From: Neocallimastix lanati (nom. inval.)
Lineage: Eukaryota > Neocallimastigomycota > Neocallimastigomycetes > Neocallimastigales > Neocallimastigaceae
DNA: 64,000 nt
Reading direction: 5' to 3'
NCBI GenBank assembly: GCA_016946835.1
Contig: JACVTC010000061.1
Span: forward strand, 967,501-1,031,500
Shown here: in pieces, positions 35,667 through 46,880 of the stretch
Layout of the letters: each line of letters starts with the position of its first letter
Position numbering within the stretch: position 1 is the stretch's first letter
Notes under the pieces: model-generated
The model's database searches: none
The model's input: the letters and a program-made list of their open reading frames with translations, nothing else
What the model was told of the DNA's origin: nothing
Program-made: the position numbers and the translations under genes

Positions 35667-35747
35667 TTAAAAAAAATTCTTTGTAGAACAGTGATTATGA
35701 ACATGAATATTAGCTTCATCAAGAGTATACCCTTCACCATCACAATT
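35667..35747 (-). other. Exon-like scrap with a splice acceptor and stop
   Basis: On the minus strand an acceptor (GGTTTTAG) is followed by 26 codons and a TAA: NCDGEGYTLDEANIHVHNHC then STKNFF. The composition is well above spacer GC, so it looks like a last exon. No upstream exon could be found within 1 kb. Either a relic or part of a gene I cannot assemble. Confidence 0.35.
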
Positions 35748-37554
35748 CTAAAACCAAATTAAATTATTTAATTTTTAATGATTTACTATGCAATGATAGT
35801 TTATAATTAATATGCATTTTATGAGAGTTACCATACTAAAATTAAATAGTTAGTATTTTCTTGAAGATACTAAATTAAAAGTATGTCACTTTTATGTAAC
35901 ATTTAATAAAACAAGAAATACAATAAATATTGTTTATAATATTTAAATATTTATTATTTTTTTAATGACTCATAATTAATTCTGATTTTAATAATATTAT
36001 TTATATAGAATCAATATTATATGTTCTTTAAGAGTATTTCAATATCGTTAAACAATCATAATATGATATTAGAATTTGCTGATCTTAAAAAATAATCGAT
36101 AGAATTAAAAAAAAAAAAAATTGATATTCTAAATAGTGAAAGTTTACAAATAATATGAATTCTTTTAAAAATGCTTTTTTTAAATTCTATTATTTTATTA
36201 CTAATATAATTAACAAATTTTTAGCTTCAATTGATATAATTTTCGAACCGTAATTTAATATTTGATCTTAAAAATTTAAATTCATTTTTTATTTTTATTT
36301 TTACTTTTATTATTTTTCTTTTTTTACGGAATAATTTATATAAAAATTAATGTTAATGTAATATATGTAATATATAATAGTAATAAATTTTAAAATTTAT
36401 AAATTTTTTCATTAATTGTATTATTATTATTATTATTATATACATTAATTAAAATAAGTAATTAACAAATAATTAACATTAAAGTTAATGTTTAGTTTTT
36501 TTTTTTTTTTTTAAAAAAAAAAAGCGTTATTTAAATAATATCTATTGAATAAAAAAATTTATTTTATTAATTAATAAATTTTAAATCAAAATAATTTTAA
36601 ATATTTTATATTAATAATTTAATTTATTTTGCTAATAAATAGTTTTTATTTTATTATTATTATTATTTTTTATTATTGTTAATAAGATTTATAAACTTTT
36701 ATTATTATTTATTATTCTAATATTTTAATTATTATTATCATTATTTAAAGGATTTATAATATTTAATCTTTTATATAATTTAAAAGTGTATTTTTGTCCC
36801 ACTTAATCTTTTAATTAAAAAAAAAAAAAAAAAAACTTTACTATAATTTTAATTATAAAGAGTTAACTTTTTTTTTTTTTTAAAAAAAAAAAAAATTAAA
36901 ACATACCAACCAATCATTATGTATATTATAATTTTGTTAATAAATATTAAGTAGTTTTTAATTCCAAATATTTTTTCATCATAAATCTCTTTTTTATATA
37001 TTTATTTATTAATTTAAAATATGTAGTTTAAATTTAGTGATAATGAATTTTTTTTTATTGACAGATTATATTATTATATAATATTAAATAAAAATATTAA
37101 ACTAAATGAATAAAACAAATAATATAATTAATTAATTTTATATTGAAATTAAATATAGAATTTTATTGTTTTAAAAGGATATTTTAAATAACGTTTTTTT
37201 TTTTTTCTAATTAAGGAAAAATAAAAAAAAATATAAAGATTATATTTTTTATTTGAGGATAAAATAATTTTATAAAATTGGTACTATACAAATATTAATA
37301 ATTTATATATATATATATTTATATTATAAAAGATTTATATATATATTGCAATAATAATATATTTTTATTTATCCAAGGCTACTATAGAAAATGCAATTAA
37401 AAAAACATGTCAACTACAATTTTGAAAATAATAATTTTTCTTTAATTGATGTCATAATTAATTAATTATATATATATATATTTTAATAATATTTTTAATA
37501 CAAATTAAACTTAAAAGAGGTTTATGAAAATTTTTATATAATTATTGAAAGAAT

Positions 37555-37614
<60 letters not shown>

Positions 37615-39225
37615 AACAACAAAAAAATAAAATAAAAGTAAAAGTAAAAAAAAAAAAAAAAAAAAACTCATATTTACTAATAACATAAATTAAAATTTAA
37701 AAATATATATAGTAATTCTATTTTATTAAAATATTTAATAAATATAAAATCCAAAGTCATAACAGAAAAAAAATATAATAATAATAACGATTGATATAAT
37801 TAAATTAATAAAACTATTACTTCTATTAAAGTAATACATAATAATTTAATATGTATAATACAAAAAATACGTCGATATATAGAGTAATAATGCAATTATT
37901 AATAGAAATTAATATAAAATTTTAGTGTAGTTAAAGATATACATATATTATATAATTTAAAATATAAAATAAAGAATTATATTGCTATATAATACGATAC
38001 TAAATACATGCTAAGATTTGAGATAATACAATAAAACAAAATTTAATAGTAATCTTTATAAAATATATAATAATATAAATAAAATAAAATAATATGTATT
38101 TCAAATATATAACAATAATCGCTTTATATTTTATATTTTTTTGCATTTAATTTTATTTAATATAACTAAAATGATGTTTATATTTTTAACTTTATAATGT
38201 TTATAATATTAAATTAATATTTTAATATAAGGGGAATAATGTTAATATTATTACAATCGTCAGTATTTTTTTTTTAAATGAGAAAATTTTAATATTATCA
38301 AAAGTAGTAATGAATATTCTTATATATATATGTTATAGTGTGCTAATTTCAAAAGTTTTATATATTTTTAAAGTTATTTTCCCATTTAAATAATTTGTAA
38401 GATATACTTTTTAAATAAATAGGCAATTTATTATTATTATTATTTTTTTTTTTTTTTTTATTTTTTATATTTCATAGTATATTTTACAAATGATGATTTC
38501 TATTTATTAAAGTTTAATTAATCAATTTATAATATAATTTTAAATATATGTCAATTAAATTACACCTTTCATGTTTTTTATTATTTTATTTAATATAAAT
38601 ATATAAATATTTGATGTATTTATCTTTTCTTAATTTATATGAATTTTTAATAAAATTTAAAATTTAAAATAAAAATTTTATTAAATAAAAAACATGGAAA
38701 AAATATTTTATTTAATATATTTTGTTTATTTTATATTTAATTATTATTATTATTATTTTTTTTTTAATACCAATTTTAAAAAGTTACATATTTTATTTTT
38801 TTTTAAAAAATTTTTTTATTGGTTTAATTTATATAATTATAAAATAAAATTTTTGACATTTTTTAAAATATCATGATATTTTAAAAAGCAAGAACTTTAA
38901 AATAAATAAAATAAATATATATACATAAATATTTATAATCAAAAAAAGTATAAAAGAAAAGATTTTTACATAGTTTAAAAATTTATAATAATAAAATAAT
39001 AATAATAATTATAATAATAAATTAATTTGTACAAAAAGTACATAGAGATTTAATTTATTAAAATATATATATTATATATATAATAATAAAACTATATTTT
39101 AGAAAGAAAAAATTAAAATTATAAGAAAAAATAAAATAGTTTATTTTCAAATTATAATTAAATATAATTAAAAAAATACTATATTTTATTAACAAATCAT
39201 TTTTTTCTTATAAAAAAAAATAATA

Positions 39226-42200
39226 ATGAAAAAGACTTCTTTATTATTATTAGCTTGTAAGTAATGATTTTATAATAATAAATAATATAAAGATATGAAA
39301 TAGAAAAAATAATAAATTAATTTTTTCAAAAAATACATAGAGATATAATTTATTAAATATATATATATGTATATATATTTTATATATATAAAACTAAAAT
39401 TAAATTTATTGTTTGTAAAACCAATAATTGTTATAGTTTTCTTAAGTACTCTTAGTTTTGAGGGTGCTAATGCTAAAAAGAATAAATGTTGGTCTTTAGC
39501 TGAAGGTTATCCATGTTGTGAGAGAAAGGAAACAAAAGTTAAACGTATTTCAGATTCCGGAAAAGAATATGGGTATGAACATGGTACTTGGTGTGGTATT
39601 ACTGATCTTCAACGCTGTCCAGATTATGGTAAATATAAGTGTTGTAGTGAAACTTGTGAAGTCAAAAAATTTACTAAATCTGGTAAAGTTTTGGGTTATG
39701 AAAATGGAAAGTGGTGTTCTATTCCATATAAATGTTCAAATGAAGATAGTAATTCTAAAGAAAAAATTACTACTAAAACAAAAGCTAAAACCAAAACCAA
39801 AGAAACTGCTATAGCTAAAGCTTCTGAAATTGAAACTTCAAAAATGGAGTCATTCAAAACAGAAATCATTAAAACTGAATCGATTAATATTAAAGCTACT
39901 GAAATTGAAACTGAAACCTTAATTCCAACTCCAACCATTTCTACTGATTCATTCAAGATTTTCAGTAAAGATAATAAATCAAATATTTTTTTTTATTGTG
40001 AAGAAAATGAATTTTCAGGAGTAAAGAAAATTGCAGATATGGTTAGAAATGATGTTAAACTTGTTACTGGTGCTTTACCAGAATTTAACTATTCTGTTAA
40101 TACTACAGTTGCTGATGAAACTGCTGTTATTTTTGGTACCGTTGGAAAATCTAATTTATTTAATGGAATTGATAGTTCACCAATTAAAGATAAATATGAA
40201 TCTTATATCTTTAAGGTTCGAGGTAATAAATTATATATTATTGGTAGTGATAAACGAGGTACAATTTATGGTCTTTTCCATCTTTCCGAATTAATGGGAG
40301 TTTCACCATTTGTTGATTGGCTTGATTTAAAACCAGTTCATAAAGATTCAATTGAAATTAGTGAAGAAGATAATATGATTTCAAAGGAACCAAGTGTTCG
40401 TTATCGTGGGTTATTTATCAATGATGAATGGCCAGCCTTCGGTAATTGGGCATTCCATAACTATGGTGGATTTAATGCTAAAATGTATATTCATGTTTTC
40501 GAACTTCTTCTTCGTCTTAAGGGTAATTATATGTGGCCAGCGATGTGGTCAGGAAGATTTAGTGATGATGGACCAGGATTAGCTAATGCTGAACTTGCAG
40601 ATGAACTTGGAGTTGTTATGGGAACAAGTCATCATGAACCATGTTGTCGTGCAGGAGAAGAATACAAGAATCTTCGTGGTAAAGATTCTATTTATGGAGA
40701 TGCATGGAATTTCAGTACGAATGAGCAAGGTATTACTAAATTCTGGGAGGATGGTTTAAAACGTAGTGGTAAATTTGATAATGTTATTACTGTTGGTATG
40801 CGTGGTGAAGCAGATACAGCTATTGCTGGTGATGCCACTCTTGCAGAAAATATTCAATTACTTCGTGATGTTTTAACGACTCAAAATCGACTAATTAAGG
40901 AATACGTTAATGACGATATTATGTCAGTTCCAAGAATGTTAGCACTTTACAAAGAAGTAGAACCTTATTTCTATGGTGATGAAGAAACCAAGGGATTAAT
41001 GGATGATCCACTTCTCGATGGAGTTACCTTAATGCTTTGTGATGATAATCATGGTAATTTACGTACGGTTCCATCAGAATCTATGAGAAATCATCCAGGG
41101 GGTTATGGAATGTATTATCATTTTGATTATCATGGATGTCCGTTCAGTTATGAATGGATTAATACTAATTATCTTCCAAAAGTTCAAGAACAGATGACCG
41201 CAGCTTATGATTTTGGTATTCGTAATATTTGGATTGTTAATCTTGGAGATATTCTGACCACTGAATTCCCTCTTAGTTATTTCCTTGATCTTGCTTATGA
41301 TTATGAAAAGTATAGTACTCTTGATTTCAATACTTTCGATTACACTAAACAATGGATTGGTAAACAATTTGAATCGTTAAGTGAAGAACAAAGAGAGGAT
41401 ATTGAATTTATTTTCAATAATTATAATAAACTTTCATTCATTCGTCGTACGGAAAGTGTCAATAGTGAAACATTCCATCCAGTTCATTTTAATGAATCGG
41501 AAAAGATTCTTAGTCTTGCAGAGGAAGTTCTTGAAAGAACAGAAAAATTAAAGAAAGAAATTGACATTAATTCTGATGTATATGAAGCATTCTTTACTCA
41601 AGTTTATTTTGCAGCTAAGGGAACTATGAATATTTTAAGATTACAATTACTTTCGGGAAAGAATCATTGGTACGCACAGAATGGAATGATTGCAGCCAAT
41701 CCATTTGTTGAAGAAATGAAAGAATGTGTTAGAATTGATGAAGAACTTGTAAAAGAACTTGATGAATTGAAAGGAGGACGTTGGTATGGTATGGGATGGT
41801 CAGAACATATTGGATTTACAGATTGGAATGAAGAAGGAAACATAATGCCAGTATATATGACATATCATGGAGCTCGTAGAACTAGAGTTGGAGTTTGGGT
41901 CGAAGGAGATTCTACAGTAACCAGTGGACAAGACTATACCAGGAAAACATTAAAACTTGATGCATTCAAGAATCCAAATATTAATGAAGCTATCATTAAT
42001 GTTGGTAAAGGATCTACAAGAGAAGTTAAAATTGAAATCAACACTATTGATGGTAATTTCTTAAATTATAAATTAAAAGATAGTAAAGATGCAGATGTTA
42101 CTAAAATTATTGTTAGTATTGATCGTGAAAAGCTTTCAAAAGCCACTCAAAAGAAATGTAAAATTAATATTTCAGTTCCTCATAATGATATTTCAGGAGG

Positions 42201-42801
42201 TAAAATTTTAGTGGTAGTTGATGTTGATGCTGAAGTTCCAAATGTTGACTATCCAAAAGGAACATTTGTTCAAACCACATCGTATATTAGTATTGAAGCA
42301 GAACATTTCATTTCTCAAAAGAATGGTACTAATAGTTCATGGAAGGTTATTGAAGGATATGGTAAAACTTTAAGTGCTATTAAATCATATCCAGTGATTA
42401 ATGTATATGATGATATTAATGAGGCACCATCTGTTGAATATGACTTTGTTCTTAATGAAGGAGGAAGATGGTCATTTGATTTCTATCAAAATCCATCTAA
42501 TCCAGCCTTCATGAATAATAAATTACAATTTGCAGCAGAAGTTAATGGTAAAATTATTATTCATGATGTTGTTGATAGTAAAACATTTGCTGTTGGAGAT
42601 ACTAAACAGCCATGGAGTAATGATGTTACCAATGAAATTAGAATTTCCACAGTTAATTTTGAATGTAAACAGGGATTAAATACTCTTAAATTCTATCCAG
42701 TAACCCCAAATATTGTTCTTGAAAAAATTATTATTCGTCCGGAAAACTTTAAAATGCCAGAAAGTTATCTTGGAGCACCAGAAACATTTTATGTTAATTA
42801 A
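39226..42801 (+). CDS. Secreted GH115 xylan alpha-1,2-glucuronidase with two N-terminal fungal dockerins
   Basis: Two exons, 39226-39256 and 39437-42801 (3396 nt, 1131 residues). The 31-nt first exon completes the signal peptide MKKTSLLLLAFFLSTLSFEG (cleavage near ANA, 23). Two fungal dockerin (CBM10-type) modules follow: about 28-65 (KCWSLAEGYPCC ... HGTWCGI) and about 69-110 (RCPDYGKYKCC ... ENGKWCSI). These bind scaffoldins of the fungal cellulosome. A Lys/Thr/Glu linker spans about 111-175. The rest is GH115: RGLFINDEWPAFGNWAF, LLLRLKGNYMWPAMWSGRF, GTSHHEPCCRAGEEY, TVGMRGEADTAIAG, LMLCDDNHGN and NIWIVNLGDI, then beta-rich C-terminal domains. The family removes 4-O-methyl-glucuronic acid from glucuronoxylan. 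Dockerins at the N-terminus are the less common placement. The upstream in-frame ATG at 39367 lies in the intron and was rejected because it gives no clean signal peptide. Confidence 0.95.
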
Positions 42802-43210
42802 ATATGAAACTTTTTAATTTTTTTTTTTTTTTAAAAAGATTTCAATAAAAAAAATTTTTTGTAAATCATTAATTTATCTAAAATATAATTAAAAAAAATT
42901 TTCAGTAAAAAAAATTTTCAGTAAAATAAAAATCAATAAAAATTAAATAAAGTAAAAAAATAAAAAATATATATATATTTATAATTAGAGTTGTAAAACT
43001 AGAAATTAGAAAAATAAAAAATAAAAGAATAAAATAACTAAAACTAAATAAATAAAGATAAATAATAAAAATAAATAAATAATAAAAAAAAAAAAAAAAA
43101 AGAAATTTAAAGAAAAATGATATATTTAATGAAGTAATATTTATTAAAATAAATAAAATAAATAAAAACTTTATTTAATCTATTTATTTATTTACACTAT
43201 TATATATTTC
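42802..43210. other. AT-rich spacer downstream of GH115
   Basis: A/T sequence with short repeats of CAGTAAAAAAAATTTTCAG type at 42903-42925 and AAAT runs. No gene seen. Confidence 0.7.
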
Positions 43211-43535
43211 ATAAGGATTATAATTAAAATTTGTTGTATTCTATTATTTTAAATCATAATTTATTTATTATTGTGTTACTATTTATTTTTTATTATTTAT
43301 CTATTGTAATAGTTTTTCATGTATTTTTTTCTTTGAACTATTTTGAAGATGACCAATATATATGTTATAGTTTTATAAATAGAATATTTATAAATAGGAA
43401 CATAGAATTATTATTGGATAATAATGTTTTTATTTTTATAAAAAAAATAAGATTATAGTATTTATCTATTTTTCTATAATATATTTTATTTTTTGTTTTA
43501 TAATAAAATAAATGGCTTAAAATTTAATTTTGTAT
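43211..43535. repeat. Long direct repeat, copy A (325 bp)
   Basis: Begins ATAAGGATTATAATTAAAAT and ends AAAATTTAATTTTGTAT. Shared landmarks with copy B include TTATTATTGTGTTACTATTT, AACTATTTTGAAGA, AATAGGAACATAGAATT and TAAATGG. No credible coding frame in either copy. Confidence 0.9.
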
Positions 43536-43539
43536 CATG

Positions 43540-43965
43540 CTTAGGTCTTAACGGAATATGATGGTTAAAGTTACAAGTAAGAATGTCTCCCCCTTATATA
43601 TATTATTAGAATAGATAGGGTACATGATTTCATTGTATCCATGTAGATATATTTTACTAAATTGCAATCTTTTTGACATTTATGTAATTGCTAGGGAGCT
43701 AGTACGAAACTCTATGGGTTAGGTTATATTGATCTTGCATCAAAGGGAAATACGAACTGGAGAAGTAGTCGGAGAAGTAGTACAAGTAAAATTCTCAGCA
43801 GTAATAGGCATGTCAGGGCATCAATGCTGAAACACTCAATAAGGTCGTCCGGTAGGGACAAGTATGCACTTATAAAAAGAAAGTGTGTGTGTGATTACTT
43901 CAATATTCCTACTGCTCATGAGAGGAGGGGGGACAGAAACCAAAAACAGTACATACCGGAAATAA
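43540..43965. other. GC-richer unexplained island between the direct repeats
   Basis: About 425 bp with clearly raised GC and sharp borders. It contains the near-repeat GGAGAAGTAGTCGGAGAAGTAG and a GGAGGGGGGACAG run. No long frame on either strand and no recognised RNA motif. It starts directly after copy A of the direct repeat and lies inside the interval bounded by copies A and B. Confidence 0.6.
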
Positions 43966-44856
43966 AAAAAAATATTCTTTTAAAAAAAATTAATCTTTAA
44001 ATGTTCCACTATTACATAAGATATTTTATATTCCTTTTTTGTAATAAGTTATTAGAATTGATGATTTATTAATAGATTTTAAGCGACTTATCATTAAAAA
44101 ATAAAAGAATAGAGATAAATAAGTTATGGATCCTCAATACATTTCAAAAATAATTTCATTTATTTTATTAATTTAGAATAATATTTTTTCTACTTTTTAA
44201 ATTAAAACTTAAAACCATGAAATATTATTTTTAATAATAATTTATTAATTAGTGATACAAATATTTTTTTTATTTAATTATTATAATTAAATTGATCATA
44301 TAAAATAATTTTAACATATAAATAATATACTAAATTTTTATTAAAAATTTTTTTTATTATAAATTACTTTCATTATATATAATTACATTTTAAGGTTATA
44401 AAAAAAAAAAAATTCTTTTATAGGTATCATTTTAATATATATCTTTTTTTATAATATATAAAATTATAATATATTTAATTTTACTTTGATAATTTTACCT
44501 TTTTATATAAGAATTTATTCATTTTTTTTTTAAAAAAAATATATATATATATAAAAAAGTAAAAAAAAAATATATATATATATTTTTTTCAATTAACTTT
44601 TTTTTTATAATTATCATTATTATCATTAACATTTATTTTTTATTTTTTTTTTTTTAATCATTATTATCATTAACATACATTTTTTAGTGAATAGCAATAT
44701 TAATTTAGTAAACATTACAAATATTAATAATGTTATTATGTTATTAAATATATTATATGTAAAAACTTATTAAACATAGATATCAATATCAAATTTATAA
44801 ATATAAGCATCTTTTTAGTTATATTAAATAAAACTACATATATAAAAATAAATAAT
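43966..44856. other. AT-rich spacer between island and repeat copy B
   Basis: A/T sequence with two copies of a TTATTATCATTAACAT word (44615-44675) and TA runs at 44539-44552 and 44569-44582. No gene seen. Confidence 0.65.
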
Positions 44857-45225
44857 ATAAGGATTATAATTAAAGTTTTTTGTATTCTATTATTTTAAAT
44901 AATAATTTATTTATTATTGTGTTACTATTTATTATTTATTATTTATATATATGTTTGATTACAAATTTACTATTGCAATAGCTTTTCATGCATTTTTTTT
45001 TTCTTTAAACTATTTTGAAGAATGACCAATATATTTGATATAGTTTTAAAAATAGAATATTTATAAATAGGAACATAGAATTTTTATTGGATAATATCAT
45101 TAAAGGTAATAAATGTTTTTATTTTTATAAAAAAAAATAAAATTAACGATTTTTTTTTAAAGTATCAGTATATTTTATTTTTAGTTTTATAATTAGAATA
45201 AATGGTTCAAAATTTAATTTTGTAT
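44857..45225. repeat. Long direct repeat, copy B (369 bp)
   Basis: Same order of landmarks as copy A, 1.65 kb downstream, with several small insertions: extra TTTATATATATGTTTGATTA near 44945 and ATCATTAAAGGTAA near 45097. Many single-base differences imply an old duplication. Confidence 0.9.
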
Positions 45226-45588
45226 ATGCGTACGGTTAAATTTGTGAAATTAAAATATTGATAATCAAATTTAAAAATTTTAAATTAAAAATATGAAAAA
45301 GAAAAGTCTAAAATATATATATATATTATATTGTAAATATTGGATAAAAAATAAATTAATAAAAATTTAACTTGAAATTATTATTACCTAAGTAATATTT
45401 CCAAATTATTTTAGAATATTGTGTATATAGTATGTAGTATAAAAGTTAATATATTAGCTTTTTTTTTTAAATAAAAAAAAAAAAGAAAAAAAAATTCTAA
45501 TTGAATAAATAATAATGGCATTAATAGGTAAAATTTTATATACATATAGTAATATATTGTATATAAAAAGTAATCATAGTTCTACTTT

Positions 45589-45623
<35 letters not shown>

Positions 45624-46142
45624 CGGAGATTAATTATGTTAAAACATGAAATAATATTTTTAATATAAACATATAATAAATATTTGTATTTAATATAAAT
45701 ATTTGAAGGTTTGAATAAATAATATATATTATTATCATTAAATGTTGTGTCATTAATATTTCTTAACAGAAAGAATAATATTAAATTTTTATTGAATAAA
45801 AATTATTTTAATTTATTTTTTTTGTAACTTTAAAAATATGAAATCATATTTTTTAGTTTGGTAATGAATTAAAATTTAATTTTTGTTATTTAATTGATTA
45901 AAATTATTAAATAATAAAAAAAATTTAAAATAAATCTGAAATCATATTAAATTATTTAATATAAGATTTGTGCGAATGCTAATATAAATTAAATTTAATA
46001 AATAACTTATAATTAGTTCAATTTATAATTAGTTTACTTTATTTATTTCCTTCCAATATCTTTATTAATTTTTTTTAAATAAATGTAGAATATATATATA
46101 AATATATAAATATATAAATATATAAATATATATATGTAAATA

Positions 46143-46208
<66 letters not shown>

Positions 46209-46880
46209 TATTTTTAATTTTTTTTTAAAAGAAAAATTTTTTTTTTTTTTTTTTTTTTTATATTTTTAATTTTTTTTTAAAAGAAAAATTGTCAAATATT
46301 ATACAATTATTAAATTAAATTAATATATGAATAAAAGCTAAAAAATAAAATAAAATAAAAGTATTATTGTATTGTACTATTAAAATACTTGATGAATTGT
46401 TATTTATATTACAGATAATATATTATACATTATATTGTTAATAGCTTTTACATGGCTTATTTAATATTAATAGTAAAATTTAAAATTAACTATTTTAAAG
46501 AAAAATGAAAAATATATATATGACGTAGAATTCTTTTATATTCTTTTTCTTTTTATTTTTGAAATATTAATATTATATGTATATATAGAGAAAATATTTT
46601 TTTTTAAAAAAAAGAATAATTTTGAATACTAAATAAATTGTAACATATTTTTAAAAATTTTTTTGAAGTATGTTTTTATTACTATTTTTTTTTTTTTTTT
46701 TAGACTAGTTATATGGTTGTAATTAAAATAAAAATTTTAATTATAATATAATCATAAAATAATTTTTGATATAACTGTATATATATATAAACCTATTATT
46801 TTTAATAACTGAGAAATAAACAAAACCAAAACAAAAAACAAAACCAAAAAACAAAACCAAAAAGCAAAAAAAAAAAAAAA
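45226..46880. other. AT-rich spacer, promoter side of the GPCR gene
   Basis: A (TTTA)n run at 45589-45623, an ATATAAAT run at 46091-46170, and a roughly 65-bp T-rich unit repeated at about 46175-46290 (TATTTTTAATTTTTTTTTAA). Otherwise featureless A/T. Confidence 0.65.
46813..46868 (+). repeat. A/C-rich leader repeat before the GPCR start
   Basis: About four units of AAAACAAAACCAAA directly upstream of the poly(A) run and the ATG at 46881, probably in the 5' UTR. Confidence 0.75.

Larger units (their letters stand above)
34215..39225. other. Long AT-rich gene-free stretch
   Basis: About 5 kb of A/T sequence between the Hsp20 and GH115 genes, whose promoters lie at its two ends. A T run of about 51 bases lies at 37556-37608 and ATT repeats at 34892-34925. 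Apart from the heat-shock element and the exon-like scrap listed separately, I see no gene. Confidence 0.65.

Noticed and set aside
39367-39436. ATG at 39367 as start of the GH115 gene
   Set aside because: The peptide it would add (MYIYFIYIKLKLNLLF...) is encoded by intron-like AT sequence. The spliced first exon at 39226-39256 gives a normal signal peptide in frame.
43211-45225. Long terminal repeats of an LTR retrotransposon
   Set aside because: The copies lack TG...CA ends, no primer-binding site or polypurine tract is evident, and no reverse transcriptase or integrase motif lies between them. Kept only as a hypothesis.
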